A DNA stretch of 64,000 nt from Cylicocyclus nassatus (taxonomy: Eukaryota > Nematoda > Chromadorea > Rhabditida > Strongylidae). The translations under genes and the position numbers were made by a program. Below, one piece after another: positions 47,726 through 60,520 of the stretch (its first letter is position 1; every line of letters begins with the position of its first letter). Below the pieces are notes generated by a model that made no database searches, had not been told where the DNA came from, and saw only the letters and a list, made by a program, of their open reading frames with translations. The DNA is taken from the NCBI GenBank assembly GCA_958299035.1, contig CATQJL010000316.1, positions 30,259,441 through 30,323,440 on the forward strand, written 5' to 3'.

Positions 47726-50088
47726 AATATAAAATGTGATCAAAATACAAATGTAAGACAGTTGGCCTTTGCAACGATATAGACAATGAAGATATCATCA
47801 TCGCTAATCGGAAAAGGCGGTTGACTTGTTATAAAGTGATAAATTTTCCAAGTAATCAAAGTGAACACATTGGGTACATTTATTTTGCAATTTTGTTAGG
47901 AAGGATTTTGATGTACCAGATTCCGCGAATGATTGCTTCCTTTTTTATATGAAACATCAGGGGAAGTAAATGAATTTCCTGCGAATGGACTTTGGTTTCA
48001 TATTTCATGTGAACCGTGACTGAGGCAGATGTTATGATTATTCTGTAGGTTTGCACTATCACACACTACCCCATTACCTTTTCTTAAAGTTGTTGCTGTA
48101 AACCAGTTTTTTTTCTCTAGACTAATATTTGTAATATATCGAGGTTAAGAAAAATGCCCGTAAAAATCGTTACTTTTCGCTTTGACCACAGGAACAGAAA
48201 AACAGATCTTCATCTTATTTTGTTCTGCAAAAATTAAATAAGGTGAAGATCTGAGATCCAAGCTTGTTTTCTTTTACCTTTAAAAAAATTTTTCTTTGAT
48301 TTTGCTACTCTTCATATTCAAGCACTGCTTGCAAAAGCACTGTTGTCGCTTTGTGCCTGTTCATCAATTATCCTATTGCTTTTAGTATTTCTAATAGTGC
48401 GCAAAATTATACGCAGCTAACGTTACCAAGGTATGTAAATACAGGGTAATGCAGGTGGGACACCATTCCTTAGGAACATCATGCTCTATAAGGTGCTCTA
48501 TTCAAAAGATGCTTTGGCCGTGATCTACGAAAGCTCGGAGCCAGGATCTATGAATCGTCGGTTAAAATTGAATTTTACTCTTGACCAATAAGGAAGCTTA
48601 ATTCTTTCACTCAGCCATTATCCAGTAGGCGGATAGTATTCATTAGCATTTGCTGGATAATATTTGTTTTCAAGGATGACAACAAATATTGAAAAGTCAC
48701 ACAAATTTTCTTCCCGGTTCTATGCTAACATAGATCTCTCAAAACTAAAGCACATACAGGATTATAATTTTATACTCATGCTTGCGAATTTGTTGTATGC
48801 AGCATTTATGTAGAAGGTAATTAGCATTGATGAGCGCGTCTAATTTTTCGGTTACTTTTTTTACGATTTCAAGCGGGAGAAATTATAGCATCTATATATG
48901 ACACCATGTGTCTACTACGTGAGACCAAACGTAGATTTTTCGCAGACGAAGATCAGACATGCTAGTTGTTTTATAAAATCACAGATATTAGCCTTAACTT
49001 TGAATTAAAGTTTCGGTAAATTTCAGCTGATGATCTTGAAGAGCTTGCTTTGCTCTATATAGTACTGATACCGTAGTAGCATTTTAAAAAGCACTCAATT
49101 TTCAAAAAAAATCATATAAAATCTGCCCGTGCAGTAACAATGGGATCTCAATATGAGCCAGCAAGTAATAATCTTGTTGAAAAATCTCTGCAGCAAAAAT
49201 CAGTGTATAGTTTGTTTCCTGTATATGGACAGCAGCTTTCTTGCAAACATTGAGAGAATAAAAAGAAAAGTAACGTAACGCTAAGCAATTACGTTACTTT
49301 TCCTAGAAATTAGGATCTCAAAACAAAAGTTGTGTAAACATCGTATGAAGAGATTAATGCGTCTATCGCAAGCAGCGGTTTCGTTTTTGTTCTTTTCCAC
49401 AAAGTGAAAGCTTCCAAATTCATCATTGTGATATGAAACATTTTTTACTGTGTAATCAGAAGCCAAACAGTCTTGTTCACGCCTGTATTACATAGAACAG
49501 TTCTCTATAGCAAAAATGAGATATTTTAGCTGCAAAATTCAGTTTGTTGAGATATTGATTAAAACTTATACATATCATAATCAATGTACAAATTCTATCA
49601 CCTCAACGTAGAAGAGTAAAAAGCGTGTTTTCCCTAAATTATAGTTGTTCATCACCTCACTCTGCTCATTAAGTGGAATAACCTTCGCGTTGGAATTAAG
49701 AGCTTTTGCAACCATCAAAACCGTTTAGTTTGTCTTTCAAGTTTTCACTTTCACCAGCATGCTCATTTGCTTTGTTCGTTAGTGCATCATTTTTCAGACA
49801 ATGTTTTGTTTGATGTCTTACTTTAACGCATAAAATCATATGGGTGTTGCACAAAATTATAAGTCCTACCAATTCCAGGAACTCTTGAGAAAAAGGCCAA
49901 GTTTCTAGATGCACAATTCTTACTCGAAGATAATGAAGGTTGTTGGAGACGAAAAATTCTTAAAACTCAAGACTTTTTTGTGGTAAAAAGTTCGTTACCG
50001 AGGTCCTTTCAAATACACAAAAACTTTATTTTTAAAGAATGTGATTTTAGAGAATTGCGGACATTTTCGTTGAGTTGCAAATACAAGC

Positions 50089-50648
50089 TTAAAGATAACA
50101 AGCAATAACGCCTATGCTTTCACCCTTAAGTTTGTAAGCTAAGTTGATAGTGCCGACATCAAAGGTTTTGTTGGGTGTGTTGCCTTCGGTTACGAAGTCC
50201 TTTGGGATGTCAATGCTAGCTATCCTGCACAAGAGTGGCTGAAATTGTGAAAAACAGTAGCACAAATAAGGAGGATGCATAAGACCACTCATAGTTCTTT
50301 ACCGTATTGTAGTTGCATGTGTGATAGATGTACAGTGCTGGATCGATACTAGTGGATTCCTCCGCTGAGCCATGGAGAGAAAATCTACCATCTTGATCAG
50401 TTTTTCCTTGATCCAATTTTTTGTCAAAAACTAAGACGAAAAGTATTCAACACTAACTAGAAGGAAATCCAACACTGATTAGAAGGAAAGTTCGAAAACT
50501 TACATATCTCTTTTTCATATAGTTTCACCTTGATATCAGTAGCTGGTTTCCCATAGCAAACCAAACGTCCAGTAACCGCTACGGACTGTATTGTATCGAA
50601 AAGGGCTAACGAATAACCAGCAAAGCTAAGGATCATCAAAAGTAACAT
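50089..50648 (-). CDS. TTL gene E: transthyretin-like secreted protein, 3 exons
   Basis: Transthyretin-like family, 140 residues, predicted secreted. Exons 50648-50504, 50430-50303, 50238-50089 (TAA). Start chosen by alignment with C and D; an in-frame ATG exists four codons upstream (50660). Signal peptide MLLLMILSFAGYSLALFD, TIQSVAVTGRLVCYGKPATD, VKLYEKEI; exon 2 FDKKLDQGKTDQDGRFSLHG, LYIYHTCNYN; exon 3 LLCRIASIDIPKDFVTEG and NKTFDVGTINLAYKLKGE. Four cysteines. Exon 2 is 128 nt; introns are 73 and 64 nt. Intron 1 has a short tandem duplication (about 50448-50490). AATAAA at 50030-50025 on the minus strand, 59 bp after the stop. Confidence 0.93.
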
Positions 50649-50751
50649 TCTTGAAAGCACCGGAATATGTTTCAGTGGAGGAGTTGAAGCGAATAAAAAG
50701 GATGCGGTTGATTGCCGCTTGGTTCACCTTCCAGCAGTAACAAAGACTAAC

Positions 50752-50793
50752 GGCTGTGCAATGAGCGAGTCTTAAATGCTTTTTTAGACACTC
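50752..50793 (-). promoter_or_regulatory. Putative promoter block of TTL gene E
   Basis: On the minus strand GCATTTAAGACTCGCTCATT then GCACAGCCGTTAG: the same block as for C and D, with one change in the initiator-like part (CTCAG to CACAG). Confidence 0.5.
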
Positions 50794-52274
50794 CTAACCA
50801 GTTGTGATACACCAGGCATTATTCATTACTTTAATTTGGGAAGTCATCTCTTTTCTAATCTAATTTTGTACGATAAATCACAATAGAAGGTTAAGGTTAA
50901 CATAATATAATGCAATGTTTTCGGCAAAGTTTGCTTGTACACGATGACATGCGCGCTCCACTGTCAATTTTTGCGCGCAAATTATAAAGTAACCTCCAGT
51001 AAATCACTTTGCATGCTATGTATCAGGTCGGTCCGAAAGTTCGAGCCGTTTGTAAAACTTATCCTAAATCTTTCAAAATAATCATATACAAGGGCGTAAA
51101 CAATATTCGATGCCAAATCTCCTCCTCTTTCCAGACGTGATGTTTCCGCCAAAAACTTTAATGGTCGCTCAAATAATAGTCGAAATCTTCAACAGAAACC
51201 ATTTACCTACCCTTATTGCAGTTTTTTTTTAAATTTTGTTTTCCAACTTTTGCAGGAGCTTTGATTACTTTTGGATAGATATACAAAATGCAAGACAATG
51301 CATTTTTGGCATAGCTGGCTCTGGGCATCCCAATCTCGTAGAGCAACAAGCAGCGACCAGCTATGATATCATTCGATACAGATTGCTCTCCTCTCAATAA
51401 AAGTTTTTTCTCCGTAATTCGCAAGGGTTTCGAAGTTGAAATCATCGTAATCCTAAATTCTGAGCGCTACTTAAGCTGTGCACGAACTCTTCAAAATAAA
51501 AACTTTGCATTCAATGTTCCAAAGCGGCGAACCCATTTGTTTACTTAAATAGAATCACAATCGATTCTTAAAGGTTTCAAATTTCAAGAGTTTGTTGGTG
51601 CTTGAAGAGTATTTGTAATCTACGACTTCGCAAAAAAAGGTTTGGAAAAGCTTTCTTAAAAATCTTGCAAGCTAGTCGAAAAAATCCAGAAAGTTCATTG
51701 TCTTGCATTTTATCTACTCTATCCGACAGTGAGCAAAGCTCTTCCAATCAAAACTGAAAATTCTAGAATTAACTAGAATAAGGGTAGGTAAAAATCATGG
51801 GCTGGAGATGCTAACGACTATTCTAGCAACCATCCAACTTTTCGGAACAGGAACCAGCGCTAGAAAGGAGAAGAATTTCTGCATCGAATGCCATTTGGAG
51901 AATGTTCTCCTCATTACTCTAAACGTTTCAGACGATACGATGCATTCTTGCACCAAATCAAGAAAAAATTCCCTCAAAAATGCTTAGGCAATCAATTCAA
52001 TTTGTAAATTTTTTCCCTTGTAAACAATAGTAGTGTATTATCCTGGTATAGAAAATTTTATCCAACAAAATCGAAATTCGAAAGAAGGTGTGTGAAAATT
52101 ACAACATAGAAAGACCGACTAGCACAAAGTCATCTCCGTTTAAATGAGTAGAACATGAAACCTAGGGAAAACATAACTAGAAAAATAAAAAATAAAAAAT
52201 AAAAAAAATAAATATAATAAAATAAAAATAAATTACAAAAAAATAAAAATAAAAATAAAACATAACAAAAACAA

Positions 52275-52725
52275 AACTAGGAAACGATTTTTGGTGTCCG
52301 TGGACTTTTGAGATGAAACGTATACCATCACATTCGTCTTGGGAAGCTGATTACGAATCTGACTTTTATTCTGTTAATCGTTACTCTAAAAGAAGTCATG
52401 AAGGTGAAGGATTTTCGCTTTAATGGTCGTCCGAGGGAGATAAGGTTGCGGATGCCTAACTTTCAAAAAAAACTTGAGTGAGTAATGCAAAACTGAAAAC
52501 ACAAGAGGACTCGAACCTAAATCTGCGTAAACTTGCGAGGCTATCGCACTGTCAGTACACCACATTTTAGCGACAATTTTGGCATTCCGGCCACACCTCC
52601 TTGATGCGAAAATCCTTCACAACTTTTTTAGAGGAACGATTAGCAAAAAGAAAGTCAGATTCGGAATCAGCGTTCCAAGATGAGTGTAATGGTATACATC
52701 TCATCTAAACACAAAGTATCTTTTT
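52275..52725. mobile_element. TIR element with tRNA-like interior, unit 3
   Basis: Copy of the 45890-46340 element at the matching place: ACGATTTTTGGTGTCCGTGG at the left, decayed inverse at the right. The tRNA-like core (GGTTCGAGTCC) is kept. Confidence 0.6.
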
Positions 52726-52955
52726 CTCGTAAGAGTGGAACTAAAGATTGTTGGACCATTCAGGATTTTTAACAATCGAGTTATAAAAATTGAACTGAGG
52801 AGTTTGTATTTATGACCTTTTATCGCCGTTACATATCAACAACAAATCTTGTTTCAAGGCTAGCATAAACCGCATAATTTCCTTTTTCTACCTTTTGTTA
52901 TATCAATCAGATTCAATGAATTTGGTAGAGCTTACAGATTTGCTTTTAAAAATTT

Positions 52956-53781
52956 AGCGCAAGATGCACAACATTTTCGCGCAGCTGTTTTCGTTGCAGT
53001 AAGGTTACTATATTGAGAAACCTTGAAACACGAAGAGCAAAGTCTTCTGAATAATTTAAGACTTTTTGGTCTGACATGTGCGATTTAAATTTTCGCCTAC
53101 TTGAATGAAAAAATATGCGTATTGTGAAAGGCGTCATGTTGCTGTAAGCTACACAATCGCGGACTGACGCAAAGTATGTGCTGCGGTACATAACAGGCCG
53201 AAACAGTTGCCCGCGAGGCGAACTGACGGTTCACCCGGGTAGAGAACTCCAGCTTCTCGACTTGCGGTAATGATTACCATTGATACATAGTGCCAGAAGG
53301 CATTAGTGATGAATAATTGTTAATTTAGTGGGGGGAAAGATGTTGATATTGAAGAGTTTTTTATGCGAGACAATCCTCATTAAGCTAAATACTGCCGATA
53401 AACAGAGTATATAGGTAGCTGTTACAGTATCATGGTTCTCAAGTTTCCAGCCAGCCTCAATAACGAGCAAAGGAGCATATTACAGATTTACCGATGTACC
53501 TCTGCTATTGTACAGAAATCAGTTTGGATAAGCCTATAAATGATCCGTTCGAGTTTGCCTATTCAGTGGAGAGATATGCAAGTTTGTGCGATTAGTAGCA
53601 CACAAAGACTGTAGGCGTATCGGCGTCTCTCTAATGGAACGCTCTTTCGTTTCTCTTACCATCTGCGGTCTCTCCCATGCACGAACTATTTCGGTCAGAC
53701 GCAACGGCTCTCAGTCTTCGCGTGTCATGAATCGCCTAGACACTTTACAACTTGCAAATAAAATTACACGTGCAAAGTTCA
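52956..53781. other. No gene; 3' flank shared with TTL gene B
   Basis: The part at about 53440-53580 (ACCTCTGCTATTGTACAGAA, TTTGCCTATTCAGTGGAGAG) parallels 28030-28110 downstream of gene B, so pseudogene F was copied together with its 3' flank. The frame at 53586-53861 has no domain. Confidence 0.5.
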
Positions 53782-54302
53782 GTTCATACAGACGATACTT
53801 TTGCTGGGTAATTTTATTGGCTAGATTGACTATGCCTATGTCAAAGGTTTTTGAGGTGTGAAAACCTTCGGTACCGAAGTTGGTCGGAATGGTAATACAA
53901 TTTTCTGTAGCATATCTGTGATTGCAGAAGACCTCTAGTTATGAAAATTGTGAAATGGGTAAAATTTTCTTACACCATTATGGTCGCAATTGTGATAGAC
54001 GTTTACTCGTAGATCATTAGTGCTTACTTCTGTCTTTGAACCAGAAAAATGGAATTCACCGCTTTTGTTAGTTCTTCATTCATCCATTTTCACATCAGGT
54101 ACTCAAAAGAAGAATAGGGTGTAAGCTTGCGGCTTTTAAAAAACTCACTCAGTTCCTTTCACACTCTTACTGTGACATCAGCAGCAAGCTTTATTACATA
54201 TCAGACGTCCAGCGTGGGCAACAGATTGTGTTGAGCCAACTTTCGAAAATGACGAAAAAAAAACAAGATCAAAGGTTGTTAGAAGTTGACATCTGCAGCA
54301 AT
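53782..54302 (-). pseudogene. TTL pseudogene F, derived from a gene B-like copy
   Basis: All three exons are recognisable: exon 1 from about 54302 (STQSVAHAGRLICN, then a frameshift), exon 2 about 54103-53977 (DVKMDE followed by an in-frame TGA, then RTNKSGEFHFSGSKTEV), exon 3 about 53927-53790 (ICYRKL, a two-base deletion, then PTNFGTEG and KTFDIGIVNLANK). It has at least one stop and two frameshifts. The initiation region and splice sites parallel gene B. A decayed promoter block (TTGTACATTGCTCAGCAG) is at about 54409-54432. Confidence 0.9.
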
Positions 54303-54639
54303 CATCAATAGCGATTTTATGCTTTGCAACAAAGGAAATTAAACAAGGCAGAAAGAAGAGAAACGCGGTTAATTGCCGCATATTATTCATTCGGCAGAAT
54401 AGAAATATCTACTGCTGAGCAATGTACAAGTCATCAATGGTTTTTCAAACGAAGAAACAAGACGGGCATCATTTATTGTACAAGTAAAAATGTGTAAAAG
54501 GATTTCCAGTACTTCAAAAAGTGCTGGTCGGTGCATCACAAATGGCGTTTGAGAAACAAGAAATGAAAAACGCCATTTATCAACATTAGCGCTGGCCATT
54601 CCGCATCAACTGCCCAATGAACTCCGCAGGTCTCTTGTT

Positions 54640-54900
54640 TATACCCTTATCTATACTCATTTGTAATGTTTCTTTGTATGTTTATATGTTTCAATAAAAA
54701 ATTCTTCGAAGAGAGTTGACCAAACTTTGCACACATACACTTCGGGAGGCGAGAGTCGCAAACTTTGTTATCGATCGACATTGATTATTTCGATTTTTCA
54801 AGCTTTTGGCTGAGGAACTGTGGGTACAGGGAGGTTAGTGAGGATGCCAGCATAAGTATTCAGTTACCAATTATCTTTATTCATTTTATGGGCAACTAAT
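54640..54900. mobile_element. Decayed Helitron-like relic
   Basis: TTGCACACATACACTTCGGG followed by TCGATCGACATTGAT recalls the interior of the elements at 20916 and 32860. Only one arm is clear and the ends are lost. Confidence 0.5.
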
Positions 54901-55028
54901 TACGAAAAGAACCGTTATTTTCTTTAATTATTTCGTTGTTTCGCTTCTTTCTAATATTTGTCCTGAATAGCTGAGAGTTGGTACAAGGAAAGGGTTGAGT
55001 GAGCATACTAGTTACAAAGACATAGTTA

Positions 55029-55362
55029 AAGGCACCGTCCACCAGGTTTTCGACTTTCATGTTTTGATCGTTTCGGGGTCTTCTCATGTTCCTGATTCAG
55101 AATATGAAGTCCCACGGAAACCCCAACATTTTTCGTTTCGGAAACCCGCAGGCCGGCTTTCCGGGACGGTGATTGGCTGCGCGCGCACGGATGAGCGGGC
55201 ATGGATGAAAGGGCGGTGCCGTCGGGGCATCTCCGTTATTCCGGAGCGATATCGCTTCCAAAGCGACATTTTGCGCCACGACTTGGGCATTGGGTTAACA
55301 GGGGCCCCATTACTGCATGCTGCCAAAAACTTAAACCCCTCAACTTGAGGTGGACGGTGCCT
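55029..55362. mobile_element. Small TIR element, AAGGCACCGTCC family, copy 2
   Basis: Inverted ends AAGGCACCGTCCACCAGGT and ...AGGTGGACGGTGCCT. The interior (GAAACCCGCAGGCCGGCTTT, GGTGATTGG, GCATGCTGCCAAAA) parallels copy 1 at 32165-32462. The GC-rich centre produces overlapping false frames on both strands. Confidence 0.8.
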
Positions 55363-56549
55363 CTAAAGCAGAGAATTGGCAATAGACGCGGGTTAGAGAC
55401 AGGAAAATGTTATAGAGGCCAAAATGACTGACAAGGAAAATGTTGCTAGTTAAAGTGTGTTTTCCAAACAAAGCCTACATAATTATAAAGAGCTTGTTCC
55501 AAATCTGTTTTTAGTACCTGCCCGCGCCTAAGGCGTCGAGTCATGCGCGTACCAAGAAAACAAACGCGCGACTGACACAAACCCATCCATAAGTGCTCAA
55601 GTAGTCCAGTGTTGTCACTGAACCGAAATATCGGATGATTTTATTTTTTAGATCAACGCTACTGTGTTCTCCATGTGCTGGACTGTATTCATTAATCTTA
55701 TTTGAAATCTACTTCTCTCCTCATCCTTTCCCGCAAACGGTCGGCTAGCTCCTAGCTCTGACTTATACCATCCACCAGGGATGGGATCTAGAAGACAAGG
55801 TGGAAGAAACCGTGGCGATACCAAGAACGAGTTGTCGATCCTCAATCTCTTCTCTTGTCGAGAATTTCACCTTCCAAATGCTTGGACAGCAACAAGCAGT
55901 CCCGCAAGCCCTCTCAAGGAAACATTTGCAATGTTATTGTTTTATTAACAATTGTGGGAAAAGGGGTCTCTTTTGCAAAAGTTTGATGTCTTGAGGTGGA
56001 CCCCTCAATAGGAACGCTCGACAACTTTGCACTGTCAAAGTGAGATTTGACCCGATGCGCGAAATAACTCCTACATCATTTCTTCTTTTGCCATGTAGCT
56101 GATAATTCATCTCTACATAGCTGAGATAAATATGGTGTATTTGATTAGATGACCAATCTTTCTAACGCTATAGATCGTGCGAGATGAATAGGGTCTCGAA
56201 CGGGGCCCAAGTTGAACAGGTCGGCTTGGACGCATGTGGTCGTGCGACTGCTAGAGGGAGTTCTGGGCGTACGCCAGAGCCGTAAATTCTCAAAAGGTGT
56301 TTGAAACTGGCAATTTTGAAAGTAGTTATTGTTGGTGCTCGGTGAAGAACCACTAGATTGCGTATTAAGTCCTGCGCAATGTATATATGCATTTGATTGT
56401 ATGTTTGCTCTGTCAAAACCTTCAGTAGAATTTTGAAAGAATGCTGTAGCTTTTGCAGAGGTTCAAAAGCGCTAAAAAGTTGCAAGAAATTTTTATTCAA
56501 ACTTAAAAAGGTCTCTTTCTAACATCTTTGTAATGTTGACAGTGGGCAT
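55363..56549. other. No gene seen
   Basis: Spacer. The 110-codon minus-strand frame at 56500-56168 has no domain or family resemblance and no clear start context, so I do not call it. Confidence 0.4.
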
Positions 56550-57554
56550 CTGGGCCGGTAGTAATCTACCCTAATTGGCGGCATCAAAGATGCCGCCAAG
56601 TTGGCACACATCACGGAAAGTTGCCATCTTCGGAGGCATCTCGCGGAGTGATTGTAGGTTTCAATAGTCTTATATAACCTTAGTACGCAATCATTTCGCA
56701 CATTAAGTTTTGATGACGCAGACAGCCGCAAAACTTCTCCCTCGCGCGCAATCGAACCTACGTGCCTTAACTTCAAGTGCCACCGCGTTAACCATTCAAC
56801 CATTCAATCAGTCATCTCGGATTGCAACAGCAGTGGGAGGAACGCACCGGTAAGTGGCCGCCTGTAAGAGGGATCGATACATTGCGTGAGAGACTTTGAC
56901 CTGAAAGAACAGCTGATTGATATGAGCGAGAGAGGGGCGAAATCGGTGCAAACGAGATTTAAAAAGGATTTCCAAGAAAGATGGTGTTCTTTATGGTTCT
57001 CAGGCATTAATAGATTTTTTCTTTGTAAGAAAATCGTCGCTCCAAAAAAGAAAAACCCATATAATGAGAAAAATGATAGTTTCTTGATGGAAAGTAGAAT
57101 TTTGTGATTTTTTCGCCCGACGTAAATTGTGTGATATGCCGCACTACCCAAACTTGCAGACGGCGTCAGCAAGGTGCCACCACCTCGACATGGTAGGGAC
57201 ACGTCAGGATGGTGGCGCCTTGATCTCTCAGGAGAGCACGCTATTTTTCGTATTCTCTGACCTGGCGGCATCTCTCAGCGCTGAAATTTCGACGAGATGC
57301 CGCCAGGTAAGCTCGCGAAGTTGCCGCCAGCACTTCCTGCCTTCCTCTGTAACTCTGTTTAGGGGGGTTTTCAGCACCTTAAGTTGCCAAGTAAGGTTCC
57401 CTAAGGTCACTATGACCTCCTCGACCAGAAATACGTGTTGAAAAGAGTTGGGAGGGCGCAAATTCGAGCTCGATGTTCACGCCGACTTCACGTAAAATTG
57501 ACACCGACTTGACGGCGAAAATGCCGCCAGGTCGGGGGATTACTACCGGCCCTG
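56550..57554. mobile_element. About 1-kb TIR element, CAGGGCCGGTAGTAAT ends
   Basis: Left end CTGGGCCGGTAGTAATC, right end (reverse complement) CAGGGCCGGTAGTAATCC. Ends beginning CAGGG are typical of hAT elements, but the 8 bp on either side do not match, so the class is uncertain. Near the left (56800-56700, minus strand) a tRNA-like stretch occurs: TGGTTAACGCG (A-box-like) and GGTTCGATT (B-box-like). GC-rich blocks TGCCGCCAGGT and inverses recur inside. The 155-codon frame at 57271-56804 lies in the element and has no transposase motif. Confidence 0.7.
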
Positions 57555-58675
57555 AAGGCAGTCCTGAGAAAGGATGGTAGACGAGTAAATTATCTACTAT
57601 AAACATATTGAATAGGAGTGAAAAACTGTACAAGTGCAAGAGGGACGGCTTTACAATTTTTCATTTTTCAAAATGTTTAGTATCAGAAATATGCTTAGCA
57701 CTGCTAGGCTCGTTACCTTGGAATGTTTTCATTGACGTCAACGAAAAAAAGCACTTCAAAGAAAGGATGATTGCCGGCGGAAATTATCGAGGGATCGTAC
57801 AAAAAGCAAGAAATGCGTTACGTACAGTTCGCTCTCTTGTTTATGTTTATAAAGTAAAAGTTAACAGGAAGTAAAAAAAGCCTTTTTCTTTCTTTCTCTT
57901 TCGCCTGTCCTAAACGCTGGAGCATGCTTCAGGATTAAATTTTACTTTTGACTGCATTTCCCACTCCATTGGGGATGTTGTCATATGGCCCATAGTATTT
58001 GCTATATGTTGCTTAGTGAGGAGAATTACAAAGCTGTACTAATAATGGGCCAATTTGCAAATCACCTACTTTAGTAAAAATTAAAACAAAATTTAGCATC
58101 ATTAAATTTTACTTTAAATTTCACTACAGTAGGTAATTTGCGAATTTCTCTGAGAGTCACCTCGTAAAACTTGCTTTACTCTAACGAATATTGCTACTAT
58201 TGCATTCTTTTGGTATTTACCGTAAATCACGAAGGAAAACAGCATTATCTTCTTCCAGCCCAAAACAAAGCGTTGACAGAATTTTTTGAAAATTTCCATC
58301 TTTTCCTTCTAGATGAGTACCATTGATTTTGCGCATTATACTCGCTTTTCAATTACTGCCACATTTTCCAGCCTGAAGAAACAACTTTTTTTTCATTACA
58401 ACCGTTTTTCATGCAACATTGTTATGAACTAGTATAGTCATGTTATTCTGATATGTGTAGCATCCAATGCTCGCATTGCGCGTCTTATTCTACATCAGAC
58501 GCCTTGTGTCTATGTTCTAAAATAGTTATTGTAAATCGTGGAAAAGGCTCAACTCTGGAGATGTGCGTCCACTCATCGAAATCCGCGATGAGACGCGCAA
58601 TGTGTGCAGCGTGTGTAGTTGCACATTTCAGGATATCAAATGACTAGATTGACTACATATAGGCAAAATCTTCAT
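57555..58675. other. No clear gene; one 88-codon open frame
   Basis: The plus-strand frame 57608-57874 reads a basic protein-like sequence with no recognised domain. A hairpin module lies at 58161-58190. The remainder is AT-rich. Confidence 0.35.
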
Positions 58676-59158
58676 TCACCAGCCCCAAGGGCCACATACT
58701 GTTCGAACGAATGATTGATTAGGTTGGTTTAGGTTGACTGTTCCGAAGTCGAAAGTTTCTTGCTCAGTTGGGATGTCAATCTCAAGTCTCTCATAACACA
58801 TCTGAATTTTCTGGCCTCAAGGAGGAGAAACTAGAAGCACTTCTACTTACCCCAACGTGCGTGCACTTATAATAAACGAATAGTTTTGCTTTAGAAGTCA
58901 GTTTGCCGACCGATTGAATCCGTAATTCACCATCGTCTCCACTATTACCACTTCCTACCTCCTCGACAATTGCTAATTGTCAGATGAGACAGCTGAATAT
59001 ATGTGTAAAAAAGATTTCATTAGTAAGTTACCTAAGTGAGCATCGACACTCTTGGGTTGTCCGTTGCATGTGAAACGCCCTGTGACTTCTAAAGATAGTG
59101 TAATGCCAAATTCCAAATATAGAATTCCAGCAATAGTGAGAACTATTAGATATTGCAT
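58676..59158 (-). CDS. TTL gene I: divergent transthyretin-like protein, 3 exons
   Basis: Divergent transthyretin-like protein of 124 residues, predicted secreted. Exons 59158-59032, 58972-58851, 58801-58676 (TGA); introns 59 and 49 nt with GTAACT and GTAAGT donors. tttccag lies directly before the ATG, again suggesting trans-splicing. Signal peptide MQYLIVLTIAGILYLEFG, then LSLEVTGRFTCNGQP; exon 2 has an acidic, Gly/Ser-rich stretch (EEVGSGNSGDDGE) where paralogs have a lysine-rich one, then LFVYYKC; exon 3 CYERLEIDIPTEQETFDFGT and VNLNQPNQ, ending CGPWGW. Four cysteines and intron phases 1 and 0 are kept, but exons 1 and 2 are shorter (127 and 122 nt) and it lacks the TEG..P turn. A likely older branch of the family, and intact. 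Confidence 0.9.
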
Positions 59159-60520
59159 CTGGAAATCACTGTTACCGATCAAGCGTCCGAAAAAATAGAG
59201 AAAAAATACAGAAAACTTACCATTTTACAGTGGCAGCGAAAGTCAGGGAGCGAATGAGTCGCAAAGAAATAATTTCCAGTTAGTGTAATATTCAGCGAAC
59301 ACAAGAAATTATACTTGAGACTTTGTGTTTCGAATGACGTGATTGATGACTTTGCCTATCGAGTATTCCAAACAGAAAATAATTCAATGCGTCTATTTGT
59401 TGAAATCGACAGTCCATTAGAAAAACTGATTTTTCATCAAGGTGGAAAAAAGAAGTGATCAGATCTATCGGTAGTATTGATGATGCAAGGATAACTGTAG
59501 TTCTGTTCTCTTTTAGCAAAATAAGTCGAATTGTGGAAAGATTTTTTTCATATATATATATGCTTACCTAAATCGATGAACAATAACTCTTCTACATTAT
59601 ATGGCATGATTGCGAGAGGAGCTATATAATGACTCAATGCTGGTTCTCCTTCTAGTTTTGAATATTCGAAAATCCATAATGTTTTCTCCTTTTCGAAAAA
59701 CCCATTTGATGTCTAATATTTGAGAAAAAGTAAGCGTTTTCAGGTCTCAGAGCAACCAGTGTTGACTTATGGGGACGGTACAAGATGAGAAAAAATTTAT
59801 AAGTGCGCCTACTGTGCAAAAAATGCTTCAGAAAAGTTTGGTAAAATTATTCATTATCAGCGGTATAGGTTTTGCGAATATATTTCTAACCGATAAAATT
59901 TCGTCTGGATTACCACTGGCAACTCGATATTGAAATTTTATTCGTTTTCAACTTATCAAAAGGTTTAATATGCATAATGTTATCATAAATTTCATGAAAC
60001 CATTTTATGAGCATTTTCAAAACAGTTTTCTCATAAATTCTAATGCATTTCCGTGCATTTCCGTAAATTTAAAATTTATCGAATAGGAGCTGTAAATTGC
60101 ATTTTCAGCCTTAGCTTGTAACCTCGTCTAATTTTGCGCTCGTGCATCAGTTTCTACGAAGCTGATTCATGAACTATAGAAAGAAAATCTACTGTTGTAC
60201 CCAGGTGGATGGCGTGAGTGGTTTGGAACGCTGCTGTTTGACTCAGTCATTCTTGGAAACCCTCAGATAAAACTTTACTCTCCGTGCTAGCAGATTTTAT
60301 CTGATTATGGTATGAAAGTCATTATAGATCGGGTCATTTCATATGAACATGTATGTCATACACACACTTTCCATCTTTGGGGTCCCCCTGGACATGTCCG
60401 TTTTTGGCGTCTTCATGGATCCCGGAGAACCCCTTCAGGTAAGCTTCTGGTGTTTTCTTTGTTTTTTTCCTCTATAGGTACATACTTATGGCTACTAAAT
60501 GATGTAACAACAATAGGTTT
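59159..60520. other. No gene; promoter-side region of TTL gene I
   Basis: On the minus strand at about 59262-59235, TTTGCGACTCATTCGCTCCC resembles the promoter block of genes C-E (GACTCGCTCATTGCTCAG). A short TA microsatellite (ATATATATATAT) is near 59555. No other gene or transposon end seen. Confidence 0.4.

Larger units (their letters stand above)
46880..52955. repeat. Tandem unit 3 (contains TTL gene E)
   Basis: Third direct copy of the unit, parallel to unit 2 to about 52955, where similarity stops just before the point where units 1 and 2 run into the next copy. Contains an A-rich low-complexity run at about 52187-52262 not present in the others. Boundaries are approximate. Confidence 0.85.

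Noticed and set aside
56804..57271. 155-codon minus-strand frame, the longest in the window
   Set aside because: Lies inside the TIR element at 56550-57554, includes a tRNA-like stretch nearby and has no transposase or other motif.
57608..57874. 88-codon basic open frame as a gene
   Set aside because: No recognised domain or splice context; mentioned only in the gap description.
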